DNA from: Marthasterias glacialis
Lineage: Eukaryota > Echinodermata > Asteroidea > Forcipulatida > Asteriidae
Assembly: GCA_911728455.2 (NCBI GenBank)
Contig: OU452225.1
Location: 5,312,352-5,376,351, forward strand
DNA length: 64,000 bases
Direction of reading: 5' to 3'
Part shown: piece by piece, positions 35,101 through 50,100 of the stretch
How positions within the stretch are numbered: the first letter of the stretch is position 1
Layout: the number at the start of each line of letters is the position of its first letter
Position numbers and translations under genes: made by a program
Notes under the pieces: model-generated
Told to the model about the DNA's origin: nothing
What the model saw: only the letters and a program-made list of their open reading frames with translations
The model's database searches: none

Positions 35101-38100
35101 TTCGAGCACTTTTCAAAAAACGATTTATCCGAACCAAAAAAGTGGTTCGGATAAATCACGTGATCTTCGGAGTTAGTTTTACTTCCAGCCGTATAAGAGT
35201 AAATTACTGAACCAAATTTAAATCCCTTTTTTTTTTTACAATTATTCATGAGTATTTGACAAAAAAGACTTATGTATTCAGATTATTGATACAATTTGTA
35301 AATAATGATGAAAAATCGAACGTAATATTCACATTCAGAGGTGTCCGTGCAACCGAAGCGTGTCTTACGGCGCACCAGCGTGGGAGCTAGCGGAACGTAA
35401 ACCTTGGGGCATATCCCGTACAGCCGGTGCCGTGTCTCGTGGGGCCAGAGGGACAAACTCCAGGGCATGAACTCCCCAGCTCGCCGGTCGGTCTAGCCGT
35501 AAGCGTGGGAGCTTGTCGGAGGGGTAGGGAGCCAGACCAACAATTACGTTTTTTAACGAGGGTTTTAGTCTGTACCCCTAGCTATTATCCCCTAACTATT
35601 GTAACGTGTTGCCTGCGCTACCCACACGTACGAGCGACGACGATGGGGAATGTTTGTCCCATACAGCTGTTCTATCTACTTCTATGATAGCTGCATAATG
35701 TCCACCTCCCCCCCCCCCTATCCCAATCGCCACAACAAAAAACCGGTGGCGGTGGCCGCGGCCGGCCAGTGAAGTCATCGCCCAAAAAACGGGAGAATGC
35801 CTTCGCTAAAGCTGCCAGGATTGGCAATCCGTTTGCAGGGAAAGCGGGAGGCTCGCTTGGCACATGGCTGTTATTGGCCAGGCCAATGTGAAAAGATGGT
35901 CCAAGATTAGGGACACTACTGTTAATTTTTAGACTGCAGCAGGCTGGTCACGATGAGAATATGAAGGATGTGGTCTTTGCCATAATTTTGATGGACAGGT
36001 TTGTGTCATAGAACTGTATTGTGAATAATTATGCCTGCGTATATTTTAATTCATGAAGACTCACATTTTGACAATATTTATGGTCAATCATGTCTGTGAT
36101 GTCCACATTATGCCAAGCGTATTCTCTCCCTTTCTACATTTGAACACGACCTGACAACACAGATTAGTCCTGGACCCAACTGGCATTCGTCCAAGTAATT
36201 TTTTACAACATAGGGCCTACTTGCGATATAATGAAGAAACGTTCTCCATTGCAAGTAAGTTCGTCCAGTTTGTCGTACACAGAATACACTGTCTGTTTAT
36301 GTCTGTTTTTTTTTATTTACACGTGCATTTGTGCTGGATCGGATGGATATGAAGTCTGAATCCTCATGCCTCGTCATTGTAATAATTCATACATAAACAG
36401 AGCACCAGTCTACTTACAACATTGCGCAACATTGACACGTAAACTTTACAGTTGCAACGGCTGGAAAAGCGTATAAGCTGACCTTTGACCGTGTTTTGTT
36501 TTTTTCACATTTTTCGTTAATTATGTGATATTTTGATGATTTTTTTTTAAGAACAACCATTTAAAAATTATTGTCTATCATTCCACATCACTAAATTAGG
36601 TAAACAGTAAGCCGGTGTGTACCTTTAACCCTATCAGGACCGGGCTTTTTTTGGTTGTACGGGGACGGGGGCGGGGGGCGGGGCACATAGTGCCCCCCTC
36701 CGTATTTTCCAAAGTGTTCGACCGATTTTGATGAAACTTGCCACAAATGTTCATTTCACCGAGTTCTACGTAATGACGTCCCAAAATTTCAAAAAACGTC
36801 ACTAGAGGGCGTTTTTGACTGTTTTTTGCCCATTTTTGGTCAAAAATCGTGTTTTTGCCATAACTTCTGTATTTTTTGTCTGAATGTTTTGAAACTTGGC
36901 ATACTTGTACATTTTAACAAGATAAATATAATTTGAACCTAATTTAGTCACTTGAAATATCTTTAGGGGGCATAATAATTCACTAATTTATCCCATTTTT
37001 GGGAAAAAAATGTTTTTTGCGTTTTTTCACTTAAAAATCAAAATGGCCGCCGCCAAGGGCCCAGGGAGAAATAATCAGGCTTGATTGACAAATCTGAACA
37101 TTTTTAGGGTCTGAAAAGTAAGAAATTAGCAGGTTGAAAATGTTCCATTGTTAAAAAACTTGATATAATTTGAACCCCTAATTACAGGCTGAAAACACAA
37201 AATCCAAGATGGCCGCCAAAAATGGCGGCCATTTTGAATTTCCAAAACCATTTCAGACTATCACGTGACTCACCACTATCACTTTTCTGGCAAAAAAAAT
37301 CTAAAATAAGTGGAAATTATGTCCAAAAAGTTTTAAAAATCACAAAAAACAGTAAAATCGTGTGACACAAGGTCAAACAAATGGTTGCCATGGCAACAGC
37401 TAACCCCCGGTATCTATTATTTTTTGCCAATATGATTCAAGATATATTTTAGGAAAAGTCAGAAAATTTCGCGCTGATCGGCCAAAGCGTTAAACAATTA
37501 CGGGGAAAAAAAAGTGCCCCCCTTGAATGCCTGCAGCTCAAACATGTATAGCCGCGTCCTTTGCAATTCAGCTTCTCAGCTGCGAGTAAAGATGATTAGC
37601 CTCCCAAATTATTATTATTATTATTAAAAGTGATGCCTTAACGATGCCATCATGTCGAAGAAAACTATGAGATCTCGTGTGAGCAATTTTACTATGTTCT
37701 GTATTGTAACAAGATTTTTCCCTCATGGAATTCCCTTCGACACGACACCGAATATCACACGCAAAAGACACAATTCCAGTTTGTTTTCTCTGGTTTCTTT
37801 ATTTTCTGTCTTCACAAAACAAAGCCAACAACAAGAAAGATCACGTCTTCCCAGCGGAACGACCATTCAGCAAGGGCTCGCTACAACACAACTCCGCACG
37901 GTGTTGTGTTGTAGCGCCCTCAGGAAGCTGCTCCATGACACGGCTGCAGCCGGGGCCGTGTCAGCGCTCCTCCATCATCGGTCGATTCCACTCCGGAGTC
38001 GTGCTGACGCCCTCTTGCTGACGGGTCGGGCCAATCGTTACAGTATTGTATAAAAGCCGTACTTGATTTCTTAAATAGATCTTGTAAGTTGGCCTAGATA

Positions 38101-41100
38101 GAGAACGTCAAGTTTTCGCGAGAATGATGATTTATGGGCACCTCACATAGCAGTTGCAGCTGGCATGGTGGCAATTGTTTAAAAAAAAAATATAGTTTGT
38201 ATAATTAGAAACTCGATTTACAAATTGTAAATTTTAAAACAATTTCTCAAATTTTTGATTTGTTTTATAATTATTTTAAAGCCGACCTTAACTTCCGCTT
38301 CACATTTGAAGCCTTCAGCCCATGTAATAAAGTGCAAGCGTTGTGATCCTTGACGTACACGCATTCAAACTCATTCAAGCTGCTACATTTAGTAGTACGG
38401 TATCCAAACTGCTCGAAATAGATCGATTGCGCAACCAATCTTTACATGTCATCACGTGACCTGTAGTGGATCTCAGCTGATTGCAAACTACGTGCAAATG
38501 CATGCTGTGACCGACAGAGTCACACCAACAGTCGGCTTTCGGGAATAATAACACAGTAACTGAGCCTTTTTTTAAGTTGTATTTTGTGACATTGGTTTTA
38601 ATCATATAACTGTTTCATAAACTACCAGTATTCTACTATTGCACTGCCGCTTTACCCACCTGTGATTTTCTTTGTCATGTAATTGACTGTAAAAAGGGTA
38701 AAGAACGTTGGAAAAGTGAAAAAAAAAATTATATACACCTAGCCTTGCGGAATTTCAAATAGACAAAGGAATCACACAGTTTTGGAAAACCTTTTCTTTG
38801 GATGATTTTGGCTACAAAACTGTAAACATCTTGTGTTGAAAAGTGTGTGCTTGCGCGCGGTCGTCTTAGGCAACCGTTCCACGGTGCAACTATAGTACTA
38901 CTATATCGTGAACATTACGTTGCTTGTAGAATTTCCAAGATATTGGAACTGTCTTAACTAATTAAAAATAAGGGGGAATACAAAAACGAAACAGAACAAA
39001 AAACCAGCATGAACTTTCTATGAAGTAGTTATTGCTACGAAAGCTCATCAGACTTTCTTGCATTAAGCAAAATATCGCAAGGGAAAGTGATTGGGTAAAT
39101 TTTAATTCAATTTTGGGGTGGACAAAGAAGAATTGACATTCAGCGGGATTTGGACCAGCCATCCCGGATTAACATACCAGTGCTCCACAAACTGAGCCAT
39201 CCAGCCCTTATGTTGGCGGTCTCCCTATTTTGTCAATATCGTTGTTCAGGGGGTGCACTCAGAAGCCATACAACCGGTTACTGCTGTTTGCAAGGTGCAC
39301 ATTTGTATACCTTGTCCGTGGCACATATGCAAAGTTTTTGTATGTTTTTCGTTTCGAAAGAGCATTATTGTCAGAGAAAAAAACAAAGCGGGTATTGGAA
39401 AGTATTATGTGTTCTGAAGAATATCAATTTCCGTTGTGTTTAAACTAGGTGTTTCCGGCATTGATGATTTCACGTGCATCACTAAACCTCGCATCAACCT
39501 GTCTAGCCAAACATTCATTAAGGGGATTCTTGTTGGTCTGAACGGAACTCTGTCTTTTGAGAGGACAACAGACACAGGCACCAGTGACAGCTCTTCGCCC
39601 CTCAGCCTACAGGCAAACACCGCACAAGGAACTCAAGGACCTAATGGATATATGCATATCTCCACACTAGGTATGCCGGCCTCTCGCGGGGTTCAAAGGA
39701 TCGGTGTGTTTGCTTGCAGTTTAGGGAACAAAGCCGGCAATGTCAGTATAGAAACTGTCATCATGAGTTCAACAGGTAGGCCAAGTCCTAATTGGGGGAA
39801 ACAAAAAGATGTGGGGAAAATTAAAAAAAATGTCTGCGGGGAAATTATTATGAATTGACACAAGAACCTTTGTCACATTGATTTGATTTTGAATCAGGCC
39901 AATACTACAATACAGCTGTTTTGATCCACCCTATATATAGTTTTCATTTCTTAGATTTAATATCTGGGGCTAAATTATAATACTGAAGCAAAACACAAAC
40001 TGTTTACTAAGTACAACATTTACGGGCGAAAAAAAAAGGTTTGATGGTAACCAGAAATGTACCAAATTGGTATCCTTAATCCTCAATCTTAGGATGTTAC
40101 GGGTATCCTTTTTTATGTGATGCTTAATGTTGCTTAAATATTTGAAGCTCACCTTCTGCCATCGTTTGTAAGCAAGACAGTGAACCTCGGTGAAGATGTG
40201 AGTCTCAGCGTCAAGTCTTTGAATCAGTCCCTAAATGAGACCCGCTGGAGAAAGGATGGTGGTGAAGCTGTACAAGATTGGAATGGACTCATGTTTTGGA
40301 ATATTAGTAACGCCAAAATCAGCGATAGCAGTATCTACGAGTGTCATTATCAACACCATCGTGGCAAAGGAATGCAAGCATTTTTTAAACTAATAGTTAG
40401 AGGTACACAATCATTTTAAAACTGATTGATTTTCGTATGACTTTTGTTTTAAAATTAGATTTACCGTTTGGCAATAAAACTACACGACCAGGAAACCATG
40501 AATGCATGTAGAGAACCCATTTGAATCTTCCTTTGTATGTCTCCATTGAATAATCTGATACCAGACAGTCAGTCTTTTTTCATGCGGGGTTTGAATTTTA
40601 CTCGTTTACAGAAACACGATCTTGTATTACTCACTCAAACAGATTTACAAGTAACAAGACAGTTGAGGGTCAATTCTCAAATGCTATCAGAACGTAGGCC
40701 TTTTAAGCATTCATAACATTATGACTCCCCGTCTGCATAACCAATATGGTGTATTCAGAGGCTTGAGTTCCTTCACCGGCCCCTGTATACTTTTAGGTAC
40801 ATTTTTAAAACATTCGGAATGAGTTATGAATTCCCAGTTTTTCAACTAACACAACTTTTCTACTTGTATTTAAGGATGCCGAAGAGATAAATGGAATTTA
40901 ACTGACTGTGCTAGTGACTGCCCGATATGTCTCAACGGCGGAGTTTGTGATGACGTCAGCGGTGCCTGTATCTGTCCACCTGGTTTTAGTGGTACAACGT
41001 GTCAAAAATGTCAGTGAGCACATTGATTTCTAAATTAAAAAACAACAACACATACACACAATAATAACTTGACTCTTGACATAAAATTGTTTGTATTGAA

Positions 41101-44100
41101 AATAGCTTTCAAGTTTCTTCTTGTTACAACACAGTGCTTGGACCAAACCAGTTTGGTCAAAATGGCAGTCTCCATTGTGATTCTGTACTCCAAGCTGATG
41201 GTACTGCGTGTAGAGGAATGTTGTTCTGTTTACCAGATCCATACGGCTGCAGTTGCGCTGCCGGATACCAGGGACTTAATTGCATAGAAGGTAGAGATCA
41301 TCTTCAAACCACACAACTGCAAACATTGAAACTTTACACATTCTATTTATTTCATACCACCTGTGTATGTTCTCAGAGTCTTTCACTTTTCCCAGCATTT
41401 GTATCCAAATAAGAAAATCCCAGCATGAACTGGAGTTTACCATCCTTAGATAATTAATTTGTTGGATTGACGATGATCAAAAATTCGGGGATGAAACGGA
41501 TACCATCTCATAAAATATGCCAATTAATATTATTATTTAATTACTTACAGCGTGTGGAGAGGGAGCGTACGGCGCAGACTGTGCTCAGTCATGTCACTGC
41601 GCGGACGGAGCATCGTGTAATGGAACAACAGGTCAATGTGAGGGTGAATGTGCACCGGGATATACTGGGGTTAACTGTCAAGGTATAAAAAAAATAAAAA
41701 AATCTCACTGCAAAGTACAACGTACAAAGGGTGTTACTTTCACTGTCACTGTGAATGTAAGTAATCTGTGCATGAAATGCGACGTCAGGATGATTTTTTA
41801 GCCCTAAGTTCTTGTGAATCCATTATAATGGATTGTGAATCCAAAATAACATATTGTGAGACCGTTGCAATGGGTTTCAGTTTTATACGTTGGCGCTAAT
41901 GGGTATTTTATGTTTTTGTTATACCTCAAATAGGGAAATTTACTTTTGGTAATGATCGTAGTTTCTTGGTTTGTTTATCAATTGTCAATCTTCTCCCCCA
42001 TTCCAGTTCAGTGATAAAGCTTAAGACACTACAAGACATCAAAGCCGAAATTGCATCACAGTCGGAATTTCGAGGGAACTTTACCTGTTAAGTTTGTTTT
42101 ACCTGTCCCTTAAGGGGCTCCGTCTGTATACATTTAAAGGAGCTGTGTCGTCATGATTAGCAGGCCTGTGGCTGCACATTGAAAAACGGACTCCCCCAGA
42201 TACTGCAAACGCGCGCTCTTGCGGTCAAATCACTAAAAGGGTGCCGTCTTTGTCAAGCTGTGAAGTGACCGCCGGTGCGCAAGCGCGCATGGGTTGTTCC
42301 ATTTCTTGCTATAATCATGACGACTCAGGCCATTTAAGCTTCTTCTTTTTTTCAGGCTGTGCCGATGAAAAGTTTGGCACCAACTGTTCCCAGATTTGTC
42401 ACTGCAAAGACAGAGCATCATGTAATGAAAAAACAGGTCATTGTGATGGGGACTGTGCACCAGGATACACTGGAGATAACTGTCAAGGTACAACAAATAA
42501 TCTTTCTATTTAAACTTAACGTATTAAAAGTATGTTGAGTTTTTATACACATTCACTGATCAATGTATCTTAATTTGTTTTAAAAGTGTGTGCTGCTGGG
42601 AAGTTTGGAGTTAACTGTTCTGAGAGTTGTGAACCTGGGTACACTGGAGAAAACTGTACAGGTAGGTTGATTACGTTTGTTCATTTACAAGGAGAATGCT
42701 CATACAGTGTGGACACTATAGATTATTCCCATGAATAAATCAAGGAGTACGATGCCCTGGGGAATCTTCGCTCAGTTCTTTTGGTCTACTCTGTTCATAT
42801 CCTTTCTGCCCCCCAAAAAAAATAAATAAATAAAAAAAAAGAATGAAAACATATAATTTATAATAAAATAATCAATGAGATTTCCAATTTGCACCACCGA
42901 AACTATAGAAACGTCTGCCCAATTACATCAAAAACTTCCCGCACTTGAACAATTCAATACTCAAACTTCAGATTCACTTGTTTAGCCCAAGAAGCAATTT
43001 CAACTTTGATAAGCGCCATACAAAAACTGTTTATGATTATTATATTAATACTATTAGATGATAGTATCCATACCATGTAAAATCCAGGTTCATACACCAC
43101 GCAAATTGCGAAAGCGAAGCACAAGCCCGCGTACTGAATTGTTGCTCCACAAAAAAATCGATTTGCATTCGCTTTCGCGTAAAGTATGAACCGAGCTTAA
43201 CTTTCCAAATTAACAGATTTTAAATCTTATATTTAACTTGTTTCACGTCAATTTGTAAATCGGATTAAAATGATTAATCCTCTCCTGTTGATAACTTTTA
43301 TTTTTAGACAAATGTCTCAACTATCGCAAGATGCTCTCTTGCAATACCACATGTACAGCCTCATTAGATGAAGGTAAGGTTTGCAGTTTGTGCTTCTTTG
43401 TAAAATGGCAGCTGGCATTTAATATTGTGTATTTTAAGCGTTCTTGTAAATGTACAATACATGATTGGTAATCATCAAAAAAAATATATATTAATTTTAG
43501 TCTGAAGGGTTACTGATTATGAAGTTCATACCAGTACCAATCTTCCATTGAAATATTTCTGTCTGAATAAATACTTTCGGTCGAACAAATATAATTTGAA
43601 GACCCTGATTTTAATTTCGGTTGTAACAATCGAAATTAAGGATAATATATTTACATGCTGATAACTGTGCATGGTTTTCCACTATTTTCTCCTGACTGGA
43701 ACAACGGATTGTTCCCAAATGTATACATTTTTTGTGTGCATATATATTTTATTATTGAATCACAAAAGTGTAGAACACTGCACTATCAGCTATGGGGTGA
43801 TTTTTTGAAAGTTTGTTTTATAGTGGTGTCCCAAATGTTGTATGGAAATAAGTTTTGTGTAATGGTACAGTGACCAATTCTAAATCAGCGGCCTATGTTG
43901 CGCGGAACTCTTGCTCCAAAACGTGCAGCGATCCAGTCAATATTAACCGCTTGTCGACAATGGTTGCTCTAACTTGGCATTAGATTTACGAGGCGTTCGT
44001 CGCGCGCGGGATGAAAACTTCTTGGGTCACCTCACTCACTCACTCACTCCACCGCATAGACATCTGGGGTCCGTGGCGCGGATCTTCTGTGTCCGCGGTT

Positions 44101-47100
44101 TGTAGCCTGGTTCCAGAGCCTGTTGATTTCGCTGGGCTGCCCCAGTTGCTTAAGCCAAGAAGACTTGGGATGTCCTCTTGGTCTTGACCAGCCCGGAGCT
44201 GGGGGATTCTGCCTCTAGAGTTAATGGCAATGTTGAGTGTATTCTTGGCCGGGGTGTTGTCAGCGAGGTGGGCAGTGTGGCTGAAAAGGGCACCTCGACA
44301 GTAGCTGACTAGATGACCAGTCGGTGCATACACCACGATGATGGAGATCTGTCCATGGCAGTGTTGTAATCTTACATAAAGAAGCCTATCTGATATTGCC
44401 TGCCATTTGGTGATAGCATTGTTAAAAGGTGGACGTACATAAAGGGCAACACCATTTGTCCTGGTTAAGTTTCCGGAGTACATCATGGTGGCCTCTTCGA
44501 TACGTTAACTGTTGTTGTTGATAAGTCTGGCTTTGGTGATGCCTCAGATGAAGATGTTGTAAGATTTCATCTGGTGAAGAATTGCTTCTTGGTATCCAGA
44601 GCCGTTGAGAGTTGCAATGCGAACCGACTTGCATAAGTCCGTCTTAGGCGTCGTAGCTGTGGGCCTTGTCAGAGGGGCACCTTCCCCTGTTGGGCTTTGA
44701 GTGCCACTTGTCATTGAAGCAGAATTTCTGCGGCTTTGTCTAACGGCGGTATGTAAATCAGGGCTCTAACCCTGGTGCTAGTAGTAACGTTCATAGAAGA
44801 TCATTTGCCCCTAGGTGCCACTGAGATATGAATAGTGGCATGACTCTGCCTCCTTGGGACTGGGGAGACGAGAGCACCCTTCCACGTCTATCCTTAAGCC
44901 GCAAAGCTCAGGTTAACAGGGCTGGTGGTTTAGAATCAGAGTTTTCCTTCTCCTAGGTGGACTGCCTTCCATGGCTGACGAGCCCCACCTGCCCGGAGAA
45001 ATCTGGTTTGGAGGCGCCAGAAACCCGCCTGCACACCTCTGCCCACAGTTCTAAACGGGGAACGGCAACGTGAAGCCGGGCAGTAGGAGTTTGAATTAGG
45101 AGAGGCTATTTGAGACGCTGATCACAAGGGACATTTCATGGAAAAGGAGTGGCTCAATCCTCCTCACCGCCCCGATCATCCTTAAACAGTTGAACCCCGA
45201 TCACCGGTTGCCTCAATAATAGTTTGCAGGTTTCTACATTTTGTTTGTTTGAACAAAGTGTTTGTGGCACCTTGAGCTGTTTTACCAACGATCTTTCTAT
45301 AAAAATATGCATTAAGTTTTATTTTTAGAAAATTAATACGTCTTCGTACATCGGAAACTTTTTGGGGCCCAAATCAACGTATAAGCCGCGGCATACGCAC
45401 CAAAATGTATGGTATTTCAAATGTTGCGTGTGGTTTTGTTTTGACTCCAGATTCTGGCTCTTCACCGGGCCAGCCCCATCGCTCAACTAATAATGACGCC
45501 AGTTCAGTCAAACCTACTATCTCATGGCAGCCAGTTCTCTGCCCAACAAATGGAGTTAACATTGTTAACTACGTCATGAGGATCACTCGAAGAGACAGTT
45601 ACATAACAGAGACTCGACATGTTGAGGGTATCAGAGCCGACATTACTTTGTCTCCTTGCTTAGAATATGGAATAAGCGTAGCTGCGCAAACAACTAAAGG
45701 CATCGGGCCTCACAGTTTTGAGCTTGTTTTTTCAACTGGAAAAAAAGGTAAACACAAAGTAATTGTGGATTCTCCTCATAGTACGATATGTCCATACACG
45801 ATATGTCATTCAAACAATACTTTACAATTAAGGCTGGATATAATCTACACGTTACTTGAATGCCATCTGATAATTTTTCAGCCAAAAGATATACTCTTTT
45901 CCACTAACCCTTTTGACCACTAAATTACGATATTTGGTTAATAAAGAGAAACAAAATGACTACTCTCTGTCCTTTAAAAGGCTTTTGTATCAATAGGAGC
46001 TTTATGTTTTCTCCAGATTATAGAAAAAAACGCACCACGTGAAGTAAGTCCCACATGTTTTTACGTTAAAAACGCAGCAACCACTAAACCAAGTCTTACA
46101 TGAGTCAGTAGTTTCTGATGTATATTTAATACTTCGAACACCTCACTTTCATTCGGTTCCATCACATTTTAATATGATGGCATTTACATAAAAAGACTTT
46201 GTTATTGAAATTCTCATCAAGCTTACTTTTTGTTCTTTGATATGAACATAACAGTGTTTACCATATGAAAATGTGAATATTGACTGAGATTTGACGACGT
46301 GTTCAATCCCAATCTTGTTCGCAAGATGTAAGGCACATTTCACTTTAGCCAGGCTCACGTAAAACACAAACTGGTTCTAGCAATTGCCAGAAGCCCCAAG
46401 AAATTGGCAGCTATAACAAAAAAAGTTTTAATGACAAAATTAAAATGGTTTGATGTTTGCACCATCTTTTGCAAGGTCTCAAATGTTCTCTAAGATCAGA
46501 AATAAGCCAAAACCTGGCGCTTAGAAGATGCGCGCTTGCGTGATGTGATGACTTGCAAATATTCACATACAAAAACTTGAGCAAAACCCGTTTGTTAAAT
46601 ATCGATTAATATACGTTTCAGCTCCGGATACGGTAACCAACTTAACAGCCAACCCCGTCGACTACGATGAACTGGACGTATCATGGTCAGCCCCTGACAA
46701 AGACTCGGACAATCCTTGCCTCGCCACTGGCTACCAGGTGACCTATGACCTACTCAATATTGAGCAATGTCAGAGGGTCAATGAGCTAATCGGTTCGTTA
46801 AGTACCACAAACACTACAATCACTATCAACGGACTTAAAGCATTTTCTACGTACAGAGTAAACGTAACATCGAAAAATGAAGTTGGAAAAGGTGAAATAG
46901 CCTCTGTCATTGGGACTACAGGAGAAACACGTAAGAAATGATACTACAATTTGGACTTATTCTAGCCATTATTATTCATGTTTACTGGATCTTCGACCCT
47001 ATTTTGTTTGCTGCACCGCCCTAGGGTTTGAAAGACAGCAAAATAAGGGAAACACTTGAAAGCTTTCATTTAGAAAAGAAAAAGAAAATACACACGAGCT

Positions 47101-50100
47101 TTTTTTGTAATTATTTGTAGAACCAGCTGCACCTGTAATCAACGCCGATGTTAACTCAAGCGATTCAAGTCTTACATTCTCTTGGTATCCTGCTCATTGT
47201 GGTTCTAGAGGTGGTAATATTACACGCTATCAGTATGACTTCCATCGAAGTGACCAAAGAAGTCATAACAAAAGCTACACCTATTCAAACATTATTATGT
47301 TTGAGGGTTTATCACCGTGTACGTCTTATTCATTCAGAGTAAGGGCCATTACCTCTAAAGACGCCAAGTCAGAGTGGACCAATGTGATACATCAAAATAC
47401 ATCAGAAATTGGTAAGAATTGTGGCATCGAATTGTACACGATAGCAACAGTTTATATTTTACCCATTTCCACAAAATGGGTGCTCAAGGTCGCCTAACAT
47501 TATTTTAATTTATCTATGGGATGTTTTTTTTTTTTTTTTTTCTTTTTTTTTTTTCGCTAAGCTGTTAACATACCAGGTTTATCCAACACGGACCATGTTT
47601 CAAACAACATATTGGAAACGTATGTTGTTTTTACCTACTACGTCTGACTATGGCTACACTTTGTGGTTCACCAAACATACCTGGCGGAACTGGTGGTTCG
47701 TCCTACTTAATGATCCGTGTAGGACATAACCGCTCTCAACACCCGATTGAGAAGTGTTTTGGGAAGAAAGCTAATCATTTAATTTACTTTTCCAGCACCG
47801 GGAAGTGTGTCTATGTTAGAAGCGGTCCATTTATCAGCCAATAAACTAAACATAACGTGGCAAAGACCAAATGACAACAATTGTCGAGTTGATCATTACA
47901 CGATTGACACTGAACTCGTAAAGAGGTGAGTACATTTTCCCATTTACAAAAACGGAAAAGCACTTTGCAATGCGTTAAAATCAAATTATTTTTGAAATGT
48001 TAAAGAAAAGAACGTACAACCTTCTCAATCATGTTTGTTCCACAAATGAAGGGACCAGTGTCACGGTGCATCCGAATCAACTAAGATTCATATTCAAATG
48101 GAAAGTGCAACGTCTCCCACAACATTCCAAATGCTCTACCCGCATTCTACCTATCGGTTTCACGTCAGAGCAGAAAACGACGTCGGGTCAGGGAATAAAG
48201 CATCGATTGAGGTCACTACTTCCGGATCAGGTTTGTACTCACAGATAAGGGTACTAAAACTACCTGTATTTAAGTACACAGCTTTTTCAATGTAAATTTT
48301 AACTACAACTTGTGAGCTTAGTTTTGGTAATTCGTCATTGGAACTTATATCTATAATCATTTATTTATTTATTATTATTATTTTTTTATCAGTTCGAAGG
48401 TCTTGTTTGTTAGACTTATTTCTGTCTTAACAACGGACATTACCAAATACATATTTTCCACGAAGTATCTGAATATACTTTTATTTAAACATTTCAGCTA
48501 ACCGGGCAAAGATTAAAATTATATATTCAGAAAAAAATATCCCTATCAAAACTCTATGAATTTGCAGCGCTGGTAGTACAGTCGGCACGATTATTATAGC
48601 AATCTCTACCGATACATGTACCCGTTAACTTCGTTAAGAAGCACAATAGTACAATATACGTATGCCCTGACCGCGATTGATATAATTATATATACGGTCG
48701 GCCCATAGGACCAAATTTCGGCACTCGATGCCACTCAGCCGTGAACATGTTAGGCAATATCATCAAACAGTTAAAATGATAAGACCATAATTAAACTCCG
48801 ATTACTTTATATTTTGATTTGAATGTATTGTATTAGAACCAAGTGGTTCACCCATTAACTTGAAGGCTACAGTTGTTACCAACAATACCATGAAGTTCTC
48901 CTGGGACAAACCAAAATGCGGTCAGCGCAACGGCAACATAACGACATACCGATACAAACTGATTAATACTGCAAACGGTAACATGACGACAAAAAACACC
49001 TCAAGCACATTTGTGGAGTTTACAGACCTCGTACCGTTCACGTCTTACAACTTGTTGGTGTCTGCAGTGAATCAGTTTGGTGGTGGTCCTTTTGCATCAA
49101 TTACGAATAGGACGCTCGAAGGAAGTAAGTACTGTACTCATTAACACTTTGATCAAATCAGATGAACACTGACGGATTCCAGGTTGATTACTTGGATTTC
49201 GCGTTTTAATCGAAGGAGCCGTGTCTATGTTTTCTCTAAAGACGAAACACAATAATTATAACAGCCTTCCTCATATAAAATCCTTCTTGGCATAATTTCT
49301 GTTTTAACAATTAATCTGCGGGTCGACATTCCAAATAAAGCACTAGATTCACGTCGTTAGATTCTTAAATTTACAACCGCAGGGTATTGCATCTTATATA
49401 AATCGGGGTAACAAACTATAACTTTTCTCATGCTAGTCTCAATGGATTATTAAACTCATAATGGTTGCAATAGATGTTCTCTCCCACGAACAATAAAGAG
49501 TATCAGTATGCCTCTTTTTAAAATTTGGATTACCCGTATCTTCGCAACCAAATGAAAGTTGAGGAGATTTTAGCTTAATGGCTGCCAGAGATAGCAGAAG
49601 TAATTTAGGAGCTATTTGGTGAGCGTCGATCAGCTTACTCGTGGAAAACTTGAATTGGCTTAAATACTATTTGTAAGCCACTTTCAAGCCACACCTGTAC
49701 TTTTGTGTACGATCAATGAGGTTCGATCGTAATGTGGTTTAAACTCGTAACTGGATTGTAAGTTGAGCAGTAAATCACGTATTGGTTTGCATTCCCGCAG
49801 TTCCACCAGCTCCTAACAATGTCACCTTTCCCAGTACGAGCAGCGACCAGATCATCGTGTTGTGGCCTCCTCCCAATCCTCCCCATGGTGACATCATCGG
49901 TTATGAGATCCGTTACTGGAAGACAGAATCTGAAAACTCAACAACCATGAAAGTAAACCAAACATGCCAAACAATCGACAACTTGGAAGGATTGATCAGT
50001 TATTCTTTTCAGGTATTGAATTTAAAGTAATACAACGTAGTTTCAATCTTCGACTGGAACACAAAAAGCTAGGTTAACTGTTCATCAAAGTATAGAGACA

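Larger units (their letters stand above)
29153..39448 (+). other. Intron 1 of copy B, about 10.3 kb, repeat-filled
   Basis: Separates the signal-peptide exon from Ig1. Contains the elements listed separately. In addition, 29580-30400 has three degenerate copies of a module with GGG(A/G)CTTYGCCCC...GACCCCCA; 30440-30482 and 33684-33760 are A-rich simple repeats; 34637-34690 is a C-run with (CA)n/(CG)n; 35320-35900 is a GC-richer block with no recognisable product. No other gene seen. Confidence 0.6.

Noticed and set aside
37652..38053. 133-codon open frame upstream of copy B exon 2
   Set aside because: No recognisable domain, overlaps two hairpins, and a second frame is equally open; no splice or start support.
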